DNA of 64,000 nucleotides from Myxosarcina sp. GA_180221_E-2-1-MAG-40_15 (GTDB taxonomy: Bacteria; Cyanobacteriota; Cyanobacteriia; Cyanobacteriales; Xenococcaceae): NCBI GenBank assembly GCA_020692205.1, contig JAIMKV010000017.1, positions 1-64,000 on the forward strand. Direction: 5' to 3'. The notes under the pieces are model-generated. The model ran no database searches, was not told where the DNA came from, and saw only the letters and a list, made by a program, of their open reading frames with translations. Shown one piece after another: positions 53,223-62,325 of this stretch. Both the position numbers and the translations under genes were made by a program. The number at the start of each line of letters is the position of its first letter. The stretch's first letter is position 1.

Positions 53223-54386
53223 ATGAACACACTAATATTAAATCCTTCCACTATTTTAGGATTTGCTGCTACTGTAATAACTTGTACTGGTATGGGTTTA
53301 AAAAATCCCTACGTAGCTTTCACTGGTTTTAACTTAGGAATGTCTGCTGGTATAGTTAATACATCTAATAAAAAATCAAAGGATAAACAAACACAACAAT
53401 TCAATTCTCAAATAAGTTTTTTAACTAATCAAATTAAAGATATTGAAAACCAAACTCAAGAACAACATCAAATCTCTAGCCAATATCAGCAAACTTTACA
53501 AGAACTTAAATCACAACAAAAACAAGCTCTTGAACAAGTAAATAATAATACAACACAGCTAAACTCTCTTGACCCATGTAAACTTAATTTTAAACTTAAT
53601 AATAGAGAACGCCAACTTGACGAACATAACAAAAAATTGAAACGATATCAACACGAATTAAATAGTCAAAAAGCTAATCAAAATAAAATTTTTTCTCAAA
53701 TTCAAAAATTAAACAATGAGATTCAAAGATTAAACAATGAACAGAAAGAGAGTTCTACTATTAAAGCTCAACAGCTAAATGAAATTGAAAAGCAAGTAGA
53801 TAAATTAATTGATAACATTCAACAAAATCTTATTGAATCTAATATACAGTTTCCTGAAGAGTTCTCAAATGCTATCACTGAACCAATATATAATGATCCA
53901 AATACTATAGTTTATATAGATGGTAACAACCTTTATAATTGTTTGGCAAAAATAGATATACAAGTAGACTATCAATCATTGTTAATTGAGTTATTTGAGA
54001 CAATAAATGCTACTCAAATTAAAATATACGACGGTGCTTTTCCTAACCAAATAAATAAATATTCAGAGCTAAGAAGCTTGGGTTATCAAGTATTTACTTT
54101 TCCTATTGTACAGCGTGAAGAAAATGTATATAAGACTGTTGGGGATGATGTTCAAATGGCGATTGATATGGTTAAAGAAGTTAAAACGGGCGATCGCATA
54201 GTTCTTATTACTGGTGATGGAGATTTTTATCCAGCATTAAAAGAGATTAAGCAACGTAATGTTCATATTACTGTAATAGCAGAAAATCAATCTATTAGCC
54301 ATTATTTAAAAGAATTAGCGGATGAATTTATTAGCGTAAATTCTTTTGAATATAAAATTGCTAGACATACTAGAGTTTATACATAA
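53223..54386 (+). CDS. membrane-anchored coiled-coil NYN-domain ribonuclease-like protein
   Basis: A 387-residue protein in three parts. Residues 9-45 hold one or two hydrophobic segments that probably anchor it in the membrane. Residues 52-205 form a Gln/Asn/Lys-rich coiled coil. Residues 225-380 form a NYN domain of the PIN-like fold, with the acidic residues expected for RNA cleavage: D233 in VYIDGNNLYN, D308/D309 and D315 in GDDVQMAID, and D332/D334 in LITGDGDF. Base composition is more AT-rich than the housekeeping genes around it. The gene stands alone between the murD-tail repeats. The NYN part is close in wording to LabA/YacP-type domains. Its role is unknown; RNA turnover or antiviral defence is possible. 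Confidence 0.85.
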   Translation: MNTLILNPSTILGFAATVITCTGMGLKNPYVAFTGFNLGMSAGIVNTSNKKSKDKQTQQFNSQISFLTNQIKDIENQTQEQHQISSQYQQTLQELKSQQKQALEQVNNNTTQLNSLDPCKLNFKLNNRERQLDEHNKKLKRYQHELNSQKANQNKIFSQIQKLNNEIQRLNNEQKESSTIKAQQLNEIEKQVDKLIDNIQQNLIESNIQFPEEFSNAITEPIYNDPNTIVYIDGNNLYNCLAKIDIQVDYQSLLIELFETINATQIKIYDGAFPNQINKYSELRSLGYQVFTFPIVQREENVYKTVGDDVQMAIDMVKEVKTGDRIVLITGDGDFYPALKEIKQRNVHITVIAENQSISHYLKELADEFISVNSFEYKIARHTRVYT

Positions 54387-54458
54387 TTGTTATCTCTTTT
54401 TTGTCACTCTCGGAGAATTTAACGAATTTGCCTTGTTTCAGCTAATGAGAAATTAAAA

Positions 54459-54573
54459 TATCAGGCAAAAGTAGTCTTGCTTTCTCCCGCCTGTGCCAGT
54501 TTTGATCAATATCTCAGTTTTGAGGCGCGAAGCGATCATTTTAAACAGCTATGTTTGGCGATTAAGGATTAAC
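54459..54573 (+). repeat. right copy of 115-base murD-tail direct repeat
   Basis: This copy matches 52218-52332 in 112 of 115 positions: one C-to-T change and one GG-to-AA pair. It preserves the murD stop codon and the base after it. It is not part of any long frame, so it is a displaced gene tail that marks the right edge of the inserted stretch. Confidence 0.95.
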
Positions 54574-54649
54574 TAGCAAGATGTGACATCAGTCATCAGC
54601 ATTAGCGATGCTATAGAATAACCTGCAATATTTACTTACTTTAATTTAA

Positions 54650-55135
54650 TTAATTTGTTGTAGTTATTTGAAAGCTATTTTTAATTAGAGCAAATATCTG
54701 TAAAGGGTCTGATTTATATGTTTCATTTAGAAGCTTAAAAGTTTTATCTCTAAGCATTTGTTGATCGATTAAGCTGATTAACTCATCTAAGTCTATCCCT
54801 CCAAAAACTTCCTGAGAGGCTTTAATTAAGGCTATAGGCAAAGATTGTTGAAAACTATCCTCCCAATCATTTTGCTTAATATAGTGAGATTTTTTGCCTA
54901 AATGATTGCGTTTTTGAATTTCTAAAAGACTATTAATAATAGAGTTACGCCAACTTGTAGTAACTCTTTTTTCTACTTGAACTTTGATTAGATGAATCAG
55001 AAGAATGACTAGAAAACTTTGTAAATTGTTAATCTTGTCTTGTCTTCCCATTTCTTCTAATTCTTCAATTATTGCCAAGGATTTTTCCCAGTCATGGCTA
55101 ATAATTGATTGTTTGAGTTCGATTATTTCTTCCAT
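54650..55135 (-). CDS. DUF29-like protein
   Basis: A 161-residue helical protein of the type found in many cyanobacterial DUF29 genes. It has the recurring features IEELEEMGRQDKINNLQSFLVILLIHLIKVQVE, then a Trp-Arg-Asn-Ser block (TTSWRNSIINSLLEIQKR) and ALIKASQE. The function is unknown; DUF29 genes tend to lie in variable regions. It is 76 bases past the right murD-tail repeat. Confidence 0.75.
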   Translation of the reverse strand: MEEIIELKQSIISHDWEKSLAIIEELEEMGRQDKINNLQSFLVILLIHLIKVQVEKRVTTSWRNSIINSLLEIQKRNHLGKKSHYIKQNDWEDSFQQSLPIALIKASQEVFGGIDLDELISLIDQQMLRDKTFKLLNETYKSDPLQIFALIKNSFQITTTN

Positions 55136-55381
55136 TAAACTTCTTGGAATAAAGCTTCCTGAAATAATTTGAATAGCTTAATTTTATTTTACTGCGATTC
55201 GTTGGCTAGGCTTGAGCATAAATATCTTTCTAGAAAAGTGCGTGTAGCGATCACTTTTACAATCATACTCGATTGTAGACATTGGAATCATTTTCGTCAT
55301 GGCGATCGCTCTAAAGTTTGCTATTCCTTAAAACTCAGAAACTGTCAAAAGTAGATCGAATTGTTCACTCAATGGATTGAC

Positions 55382-55735
55382 TTAGAAATCAATCGAATTA
55401 TCGGCAAAAACTTCAACTTCTTCAGTAGAAACTCCGATTACATATTCACTTCCCTTCAAATATTCATAGAGTGTTTCCTGACGGTAATCGATCGTGCCAT
55501 CTGCGTCGTAATCATTTTCAACAACGCCAGTTAGCTGATTACCCTTTTGATTATAGGTATTCGTCTGTGAAGAACGAAAATCAATGATGCCATCCCCATC
55601 GTTATCATTTTCAAAAACACCAGTTAGTAGATTATCCCTTTGATCGTAGGTGTATGTGTCTGAAGAACGAGAATCGATGCTGCCATCTCCATCGTCATCA
55701 GTGTTTGTTGTAATGATTTGAGTGGGAGTTTTCAT
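55382..55735 (-). CDS. aspartate-rich repeat protein
   Basis: A 117-residue acidic protein with three near-copies of a unit of about 28-34 residues: NTDDDGDGSIDSRSSDTYTY, NDNDGDGIIDFRSSQTNTY and NDYDADGTIDYRQETLYEY. The DxDGDG loops look like EF-hand or thrombospondin type 3 calcium sites, and the Tyr-rich second half resembles YD-repeats. It may be a small surface or secreted Ca-binding protein or a piece of a larger one; there is no signal peptide. Confidence 0.65.
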   Translation of the reverse strand: MKTPTQIITTNTDDDGDGSIDSRSSDTYTYDQRDNLLTGVFENDNDGDGIIDFRSSQTNTYNQKGNQLTGVVENDYDADGTIDYRQETLYEYLKGSEYVIGVSTEEVEVFADNSIDF

Positions 55736-56454
55736 ATTTCTTCTTTTTTATAAGCATTGCGCCGAGGTGAATGTAAAATTCTGTGAGTATGGTTTAGAAA
55801 GTATTTCTGGGAAAAGACCGATTATGATTGAGCTAAGAATTGTCGCTTTTAAGAAAATGCTACCATCTTAGCTGGTTATTTTAAACTAATTTTTGATTAT
55901 TTTTGACTTTTATTCTTCTTAATTTTTTAAGTTGGCTGAGATCTACATTAGGGACAACTTAAAAGTTTTTTCGTGCTATTGATTCAAACTTGAGCAAGAA
56001 AATCAGCATGGTAAGCAGCTTAGATTATGGACAATAATTTGATTTATTGAAGTCTTGTCCGCATTTCTTGTAGCAAAACCACTGCGTTTTTTAGCTGCTG
56101 AGTATCCAATCCGTTACTCACAGCCACTTAACTTTGCTTAAAAATGTAGATCTTTGCCCTGCTTAATTATTATTAATTATAAGGCGGGGCGCGGTCGCAT
56201 CTTAAATACCCGATGCACAATTAATTTAACATTTTGATTAAGTAAAAAATAGGAAGTAGGAAACTAAGGCAATCAAGAATAAATTATCGATAGCAAATAT
56301 ACAAATAAATTTGCCTACCTATTTAATGGAGTAGTGGAGTTATTGGAGTGGTGGGGTAATTACTCATGACTTATTACTTCCCCATCTCCACAATCTCTCT
56401 ACTTTTCCCACTTTACCTCAACCCATTAATGTTCTTAACCCAAACTCAGGTTAG
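55736..56454. other. 719-base gap without a convincing gene
   Basis: AT-rich with short repeats such as GGAGTAGTGGAGTTATTGG near 56329. A short minus-strand open piece around 56030-56130 reads GLDTQQLKNAVVLLQEMRTR but lacks a start and context, so it is probably a relic. No RNA gene or terminator stands out. Confidence 0.4.
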
Positions 56455-56817
56455 TTATTTTTCTGCAACAAATCTATGAACTGAAACTACTTCATAGGGA
56501 TGATATTCTGGATTACCAATGCTGAAAACTTCCATCATGCTTGGTGCATTCCCTGCTTCAATTAGTTTTACTGCATTTTGAAGAGATTCGGCATCTGCCC
56601 ATTGAGCATATACAAGTACATGACTGCTATCTAAGCTTTTATGAATGTTGGCTGAAATAAAACCTGGTTGATATCGCATAGTTTCGGTCATACCTGTTTG
56701 CAATAGACTTATGACCTTTTCTTGTTCTTCTGGCTTCGGAATTAATACATTAACAACAGTTAATATTTCTGTTTGAGCTTCAATTATGCTCTGTTTAGAT
56801 TGCTTTAGATTAGACAT
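56455..56817 (-). CDS. antibiotic biosynthesis monooxygenase-like protein
   Basis: A 120-residue dimeric alpha/beta-barrel protein of the ABM superfamily. It has TVVNVLIPKPEEQEKVISLLQ, PGFISANIHKSLDSSHVLVYAQWADAES and YEVVSVHRFV. Members include monooxygenases and heme-degrading enzymes that act without metal or cofactor; the substrate here is unknown. It is next to an SDR gene on the same strand. Confidence 0.8.
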   Translation of the reverse strand: MSNLKQSKQSIIEAQTEILTVVNVLIPKPEEQEKVISLLQTGMTETMRYQPGFISANIHKSLDSSHVLVYAQWADAESLQNAVKLIEAGNAPSMMEVFSIGNPEYHPYEVVSVHRFVAEK

Positions 56818-56869
56818 AATGACGTTAACTTTATTTATGAAGATAATCTAGAATCTATAAATTATCTAA

Positions 56870-56904
56870 CTTTTGACTTTTGACTTTTGACTTCTGACTT
56901 CTGA
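56870..56904. repeat. heptanucleotide tandem repeat
   Basis: Five units, three of CTTTTGA and two of CTTCTGA, lie between the ABM-like and SDR genes. It is the same type of repeat as at 50264. Confidence 0.9.
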
Positions 56905-56911
56905 CTTCCAT

Positions 56912-57652
56912 TTAAACTGTTATTCCACCATCAATATTAATTACCGAGCCTGTAATATTAGATGCTTCAGGGCTGGCCAAAAAAGCAGCTAGTTCGGCAA
57001 TTTCTTCAGGTTTGCCATAGCGTTTAATAGCCGTCATTGCTGTTAGTGATTCTGCAAAAGCACCACTAGCTGGATTGAGATCCGTATCAATTGGGCCTGG
57101 TTGAATTACATTTGCCGTAATTTTGCGATCGCCTAAATCCCGCGCCCAACTTTTGGTCATCATTTGTACAGCAGCCTTACTCATGGCATAAAGCGAACCA
57201 CCAGCAAAAGGTATAAAATCTGCGTTGACACTGCCAATAGTAATAATTCGCCCTCCTGCTGGCATGGATTTCACCGCTTCCATAGTGGCAGCAAAAACTG
57301 ATTTAATATTAACTTTTTCGGTACGTTCGTAATCTTCTAAAGTACTTTCAGTAATTGATTTAAGCTCAAAAATCCCTGCGTTGTTAACTAAAATATTGAT
57401 CGCTCCCAACGTCGATACTGCTTTTTGAATTGCTAAAATTACTTGTTCGGCTTCCATGGCATCGGCTTGAATTGCTAAAGCTTTAACACCTGTAGCTTCA
57501 ATCTCTTTAACCATAGCCTGAGCTTGTTCTTGAGATTTAGAGTAAGTAAATGCTACGTTTGCTCCAACTTCTGCCATTTTTTTAGCAATTGCTGCCCCAA
57601 TTCCGCGACTACCACCGCTGATAAATACATTTTTTCTCTGTAGTTCAGTCAT
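56912..57652 (-). CDS. short-chain dehydrogenase/reductase
   Basis: A 246-residue SDR enzyme of the 3-oxoacyl-ACP-reductase-like type. It has the NAD(P) motif SGGSRGIGAAIAKKMA near the N-terminus, NNAG, and the catalytic Ser (GSVNAD), Tyr and Lys (YAMSKAA). GGAGAG lies seven bases before the ATG at 57652; the TTG two codons upstream is not preferred. A LysR gene lies divergently upstream, which likely controls this gene and perhaps the ABM-like gene behind it. The substrate is unknown. Confidence 0.9.
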   Translation of the reverse strand: MTELQRKNVFISGGSRGIGAAIAKKMAEVGANVAFTYSKSQEQAQAMVKEIEATGVKALAIQADAMEAEQVILAIQKAVSTLGAINILVNNAGIFELKSITESTLEDYERTEKVNIKSVFAATMEAVKSMPAGGRIITIGSVNADFIPFAGGSLYAMSKAAVQMMTKSWARDLGDRKITANVIQPGPIDTDLNPASGAFAESLTAMTAIKRYGKPEEIAELAAFLASPEASNITGSVINIDGGITV

Positions 57653-57733
57653 GTTCAACTCTCCTATTTACAGTCGAATTCATTTTAACTTGCAAAATTA
57701 CGAGTAAAATAAGCATTAATGCGAGATAAAATT

Positions 57734-57743
57734 GCAAATTTGC
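57734..57743. promoter_or_regulatory. candidate LysR-type binding palindrome
   Basis: GCAAATTTGC is a perfect palindrome within a TTGCAAATTTGCGAA context between the divergent SDR and LysR genes, and a related TTGCAAAATTACGAG lies about 40 bases toward the SDR side. This is the usual place for LysR operator sites. Confidence 0.4.
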
Positions 57744-57746
57744 GAA

Positions 57747-58658
57747 ATGGACTGGAATGACCTGAGATACGTAAAAGCGATCGCCGATACGGGTAATGTG
57801 GCTGATGCAGCCAATCAACTTGACGTGCATCAATCAACCGTATTTCGACGATTAAATACTTTGGAAAAAGATTTGGGTGTAAGACTGTTTGAAAGATTGC
57901 CTAGTGGTTACGTAATGACGGCTGCGGGAGAGGACTTTTATCAAGCAGCAGAGCGAATTGAAGCAGATATTTTGGCGTTAGATCGGCGTATTAGCGGACA
58001 GGATTTGCGTCCTAGTGGCACAATTAGGGTAACGATGGCTGACGCTTTACTGGTTAAACTTTTAGCTCCCTGTCTAGCTAAATTTCGTTTAGCATATCCT
58101 GAAATAGAGCTAGAAGTATTGATCTCTAAAGATATGTTGAATTTAACTAAGCGTGATGCCGATATAGCGATTCGCACGACGAAGCAGCCTTTAGAAACAT
58201 TGGTAGGACGAAGAATTTCTAAGGTTGCTATTGCGGTCTACGGCTCAAAGGAATATCTTAAAACTCACCCCAATTTGAGTAATTTAAATCGTCATGACTG
58301 GATTGGTTTTGATGAGACAGTAATTGACTCTGCCACTGGCAATTGGCTAAAACAGACTGTTCCAGACGTTAAATTCCCGTATCGCTTTAATAGCTGTATG
58401 GGCATACTAGCAGCAGTTAGAGAAAATGCAGGATTAGCTTTATTATCTTGCTATCTAGGAGATAGCGATCGCGCTCTTACTCGTGTTTCTCTGCCAATTC
58501 CTGAATTAGAGAAAGAGCTATGGATTTTAACTCACGCAGATTTAAGATACGTGACTCGCATTCGTACTTTTATCGATTTTGTAGCGTCTTTTCTAACTCA
58601 GAAAATTGAGTTAGTCGAAGGAAGAGCAAATAGCAATTTTCTAACGCCAATTAAATAG
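57747..58658 (+). CDS. LysR-family transcriptional regulator
   Basis: A 303-residue LysR regulator starting at the ATG at 57747. The N-terminal helix-turn-helix is clear (LRYVKAIADTGNVADAANQLDVHQSTVFRRLNTLEKDLGVRLFER), followed by the two-lobed effector domain (IRVTMADALLVKLLAPCLAKFRLAYPEIELEVL onward). It is of the group that includes regulators of quinone, short-chain or oxidative functions. Divergent from the SDR gene. The last eight bases overlap the converging MBL gene. Confidence 0.9.
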   Translation: MDWNDLRYVKAIADTGNVADAANQLDVHQSTVFRRLNTLEKDLGVRLFERLPSGYVMTAAGEDFYQAAERIEADILALDRRISGQDLRPSGTIRVTMADALLVKLLAPCLAKFRLAYPEIELEVLISKDMLNLTKRDADIAIRTTKQPLETLVGRRISKVAIAVYGSKEYLKTHPNLSNLNRHDWIGFDETVIDSATGNWLKQTVPDVKFPYRFNSCMGILAAVRENAGLALLSCYLGDSDRALTRVSLPIPELEKELWILTHADLRYVTRIRTFIDFVASFLTQKIELVEGRANSNFLTPIK

Positions 58659-59346
58659 CTTCCATCGAACGTAATGTCGTTAAATTTAAGGCTTGTAATT
58701 GCTCATAAGCGTTGTCAATATAGCCTATACCCCTTAAATAACCGGTGTTTGCCCCAGGAAGAATATATTTAAGATGATCCGCGTTAAAACGAGCCTGTAA
58801 TTTAGCAACGCTATTTAACTGTCGCCACCAATGAAAGGTTTTGGCAGTACGTAGAGGAACGATTTCAGTGGGAGATTTGGGCAATAAATGTCTTCCCGTA
58901 AACAATACTCCCCCCTGCTGTTGCCAATAAAGACAACTAGAACCAGGAGAGTAACCAGGAGTCCAGATTATCTCTAGTTCATGATTAACGACTAGATTAT
59001 CTGAGAATGATTTAATCTCAACTTCTGGCAAAAGATAAGCTTCCTGTTCTTGTACTATAACTGAACAATTTAAAGCCTGTTGTAGTTGCATCACGTTTTT
59101 GCCAATTCCGCCTCGATGGCTAATAATCAGGGAACTAATTTTGCCTTGAGATTGTAAAAATTCTTGATTTACTTCATTCCAAGCAGGACAATCTACGAGA
59201 ATATTGCCAATTTTATCTACAATTAAATAAGAGGTAGCACCTAAAGTATCTCGATTAGGAGCGAACGCAAATATTCTTGGCATAATAAGACGGGGAGGTT
59301 TAGTAGTGCCAAGGCTTGCAGTAATTTTAGTCGAGTTTTGGGGCAT
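58651..59346 (-). CDS. MBL-fold protein lacking the HxHxDH motif
   Basis: A 231-residue protein with the metallo-beta-lactamase fold order: LIVDKIGNILVDCP, then LIISHRGGIGKNV, then an alternate IIWTPGYSPGSSCLY and VLFTGRHLLP. Where active members have THxHxDH, this reads SHRGGIG (residues 76-82), so the main zinc ligands are absent and it may be non-catalytic or use different chemistry. An ATG at 59283 (MPRIFAFAPNRDTLG) may be the real start. Confidence 0.8.
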   Translation of the reverse strand: MPQNSTKITASLGTTKPPRLIMPRIFAFAPNRDTLGATSYLIVDKIGNILVDCPAWNEVNQEFLQSQGKISSLIISHRGGIGKNVMQLQQALNCSVIVQEQEAYLLPEVEIKSFSDNLVVNHELEIIWTPGYSPGSSCLYWQQQGGVLFTGRHLLPKSPTEIVPLRTAKTFHWWRQLNSVAKLQARFNADHLKYILPGANTGYLRGIGYIDNAYEQLQALNLTTLRSMEAI

Positions 59347-59487
59347 GCTATAAATTGAGCTAGTTTAAATTATTGTCTAATTGCATTTTTATTCTATATT
59401 CATATATTTATTTAATAATCTAGTTAATCCACTGTCCCAAACAATTATCAAAAAAAGAATTTTCAAAACAGATTCGGAACGCTTTTT

Positions 59488-60984
59488 ATGAAACTCTGGT
59501 TAATTCTAATTATCTTAAGCCCTATTGCTTACTTTATCGTCAATCGAAGTGTAAAAGATAAAACCACGACCCCAGTTTGGTTATGTTGGTTAGTGATTAT
59601 GTTACCTTCGTTTATTTGGACTACGTGGACGTATTTTGTTGGCGAAGAACAGCCTTTACCTCTACTAGTATTTTTAATTCCTCTAATTTCCTGTACCTTT
59701 TTGTATGGTTGGTTGGTACAAAGAGGTAAACCGACAAAAGCGAATCAAAAAGCTGAACCTGCTTTAGAAAAAATTCAACAGCCTGCCATAGCGCCAATGG
59801 TAACCAACAATCCTCCACCTCGCCCGATTGATAGTCAGGAAGAAACAACTCTGCGTAACTGTTTTCCCTGGAATATTTATTATTTACAAAATATTGATTA
59901 TCGTCCTCAAGCAATTTTCTGCCGCGGCAAGCTGAAAACAATTCCCGAAAAAGCTTATGACGAAATTAAAGAAAATGTGGAACAGGCTTTTGGCGATCGC
60001 TTTTTTCTCATTTTCCAAGAAAGTCTTAAAGGTAAACCGTTTTTTGCCCTAGTACCTAATCCTGAAGCCAAAGCGGCTGAGGAGGGTAAACTTCACCATG
60101 ATTTGCGGCGTGGATTTGCCATAACCATGTTTTTGATTACTCTATTAACTACGACAGTGGCAGGGGCTAGTATTGATGGTACATCTTTCGAAGAATTACT
60201 GTCCAATCCAGGCACATTAATTCAAGGGTTTACCTATAGTCTGCCCTTATTACTGATTATTGCTCTTCAGAAATTCAGTCACTATTTTGTGGCGGCGTAC
60301 TATGAGATTCGTACTACCCTGCCTTATTTTATTCCCTTCCCATTTTTACTTGATAGTTTTTCTGTGGGAACATTAGGCGCAATTGTTCAAAGGAAATCGC
60401 CTATTCCCCATCGTAAAGCCTTATTTGATACTGCAATTGTTGGTTCTTTATCTGGCTTAATAATCATTGTTCCTGCCTTAATTTGGGGGTTGTCTCTTTC
60501 AGAGGTTGTTCCCCTCGAAGAATCATCGATGTTTAACATTCAAGCTCAAGATCCTCGTTTGTCTTTTTTGCTGAGCCTATTGGCCAAACTAGCTTTGGGT
60601 TCAGCTTTAACAGCAGAAATGGGCATTCAATTACATCCTTTGGCAACAGCAGGTTGTGTCGGTTTGTTTATCACTGCTATCAACCTCATGCCCATCGGGC
60701 AGCTAGATGGAGGGCATATCATTCATGCTGTGTTTGGTCAAAAAACGGCGATCGCTGTAGGACAAGTCACCCGGATCTTGGCTTTGCTATTTGCTTTAAT
60801 TCATCCTTATTTTTGGATTTGGACCATCATCATGTGGTTAATTCCTTTAATCGATCAGCCTGCTCTTAATGATGTTACTGAACTAGATAATCAACGAGAC
60901 TTATGCGGTTTAATCGCCCTGGCGTTGTTGATTGTCATCATCTTACCTCTTCCAGATGCTGTGGGGAATTTGCTGAATATTTAA
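59488..60984 (+). CDS. M50 (site-2 protease-like) protein lacking HExxH
   Basis: A 498-residue membrane protein homologous to the plant EGY and cyanobacterial site-2 proteases. It has an N-terminal domain of about 190 residues, then several helices with RTTLPYFIPFPFLL and GTLGAIVQRKSPIPHRKALFD, as in the family. At the HExxH position it reads QKFSH (Q261 to H265), so His and Glu are lost. The second motif with LDGGH (Asp at 407) is kept. It resembles the non-proteolytic EGY3 group; a chaperone or regulatory role is likely, but that is inferred. Confidence 0.88.
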   Translation: MKLWLILIILSPIAYFIVNRSVKDKTTTPVWLCWLVIMLPSFIWTTWTYFVGEEQPLPLLVFLIPLISCTFLYGWLVQRGKPTKANQKAEPALEKIQQPAIAPMVTNNPPPRPIDSQEETTLRNCFPWNIYYLQNIDYRPQAIFCRGKLKTIPEKAYDEIKENVEQAFGDRFFLIFQESLKGKPFFALVPNPEAKAAEEGKLHHDLRRGFAITMFLITLLTTTVAGASIDGTSFEELLSNPGTLIQGFTYSLPLLLIIALQKFSHYFVAAYYEIRTTLPYFIPFPFLLDSFSVGTLGAIVQRKSPIPHRKALFDTAIVGSLSGLIIIVPALIWGLSLSEVVPLEESSMFNIQAQDPRLSFLLSLLAKLALGSALTAEMGIQLHPLATAGCVGLFITAINLMPIGQLDGGHIIHAVFGQKTAIAVGQVTRILALLFALIHPYFWIWTIIMWLIPLIDQPALNDVTELDNQRDLCGLIALALLIVIILPLPDAVGNLLNI

Positions 60985-61117
60985 GGTTACAGAAGCTGAA
61001 AACCCGCGGACGCAGAGTGCTTTAGCCTGAAGCGTTCCCAGACGTAACCTCTCAATCTTCCACCAAAAATCAAAAGATGATGTAGCATTACTGGTGAGAT
61101 TTTGGGGATAAAAATTA

Positions 61118-62239
61118 ATGGAAAAGCACAAAGTTGGCTTATTATTCGGTGGTTGTTCAGGGGAACATGAGGTATCGATTTCTTCAGCCATAGCGATCGC
61201 TTCTGCCTTAGAACAAGCTGAAAACAAGGCTAAATATGATATTCTGCCCATATACATTGACAAAAGCGGTACCTGGCAATCTAGCAACCTAGCTCAACAG
61301 GTATTGACTTCCGGTGAACCTCTACAGTTAACCGAGACAGGAACTACGGCAGCCAGCGCCAATCCCAACCAGCTGGCAATCACGGGTTTTGCTGATTTAT
61401 CTCCCACAGGACAAAACTTTAGCTATTCTGAGATTGATGTTTGGTTTCCGATTCTGCACGGGCCTAACGGGGAAGACGGCACAGTACAGGGATTACTTAG
61501 CCTGATGAATGCTCCTTTTGTTGGTTCAGGGGTACTAGGTTCAGCTTTAGGCATGGATAAGATAGCCATGAAAATGGCGTTTGCTCAAGCAGGATTACCC
61601 CAGGTAGATTACGTAGCGGTAAACCGATCGCAAATATATTCAAATCCTTGTATTTACCCCAAACTCTGTGATGATATTGAGACGAAGTTAGGCTATCCTT
61701 GCTTTGTCAAACCCGCTAACCTAGGTTCTTCGGTAGGAATTGCTAAAGTGCGATCGCGCGCCGAATTGGAATCAGCTTTAGATAATGCGGCAAGCTATGA
61801 CCGTCGTATAGTAGTGGAAGCGGGAATTAATGCCAGAGAGATTGAATGTGCCGTATTAGGTAATGACCATCCCAAAGCTTCCGTCGTCGGCGAAATCACC
61901 TTTGACAGCGACTTTTATGATTACGAAACCAAGTACACTGAAGGTGCAGCTCAACTACATATTCCCGCAAATGTTCCCCAGGCGATCGCTTCTCGCATTC
62001 AAGAAATGGCAATTGAAGCCTTTATGGCGGTAGATGCAGCAGGATTAGCTAGAGTTGACTTCTTTTATGTCGAAGACACAGCAGAAATTTTTATCAATGA
62101 AATCAATACCTTACCTGGCTTTACTGCTACCAGTATGTATCCCCGACTTTGGGCGCATAGCGGAGTTTCCTTTCCCGAATTAGTTGATCGCTTAGTAAGT
62201 TTAGCTATAGAACGCTATCGCGAATCAAAGAGTAACTAA
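61118..62239 (+). CDS. ddl: D-alanine-D-alanine ligase
   Basis: A 373-residue ATP-grasp enzyme that makes D-Ala-D-Ala for peptidoglycan. It has [17 protein letters not shown] at the N-terminus, [42 protein letters not shown] and [20 protein letters not shown], all Ddl signatures. The length is normal. An M50-like gene precedes it and ndk follows 86 bases later on the same strand. Confidence 0.97.
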   Translation: MEKHKVGLLFGGCSGEHEVSISSAIAIASALEQAENKAKYDILPIYIDKSGTWQSSNLAQQVLTSGEPLQLTETGTTAASANPNQLAITGFADLSPTGQNFSYSEIDVWFPILHGPNGEDGTVQGLLSLMNAPFVGSGVLGSALGMDKIAMKMAFAQAGLPQVDYVAVNRSQIYSNPCIYPKLCDDIETKLGYPCFVKPANLGSSVGIAKVRSRAELESALDNAASYDRRIVVEAGINAREIECAVLGNDHPKASVVGEITFDSDFYDYETKYTEGAAQLHIPANVPQAIASRIQEMAIEAFMAVDAAGLARVDFFYVEDTAEIFINEINTLPGFTATSMYPRLWAHSGVSFPELVDRLVSLAIERYRESKSN

Positions 62240-62325
62240 TCACCAACCAAACTAAAAGTCAAAACCACAGCAATCTGAGTTAATCTGAAGTTTGTGCCTT
62301 TTTGTAACCAAATACGCAGGAGATT

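Noticed and set aside
56030-56130. Minus-strand stretch GLDTQQLKNAVVLLQEMRTR
   Set aside because: Short, no start codon, stop-bounded; may be a gene relic but cannot be supported as a gene.
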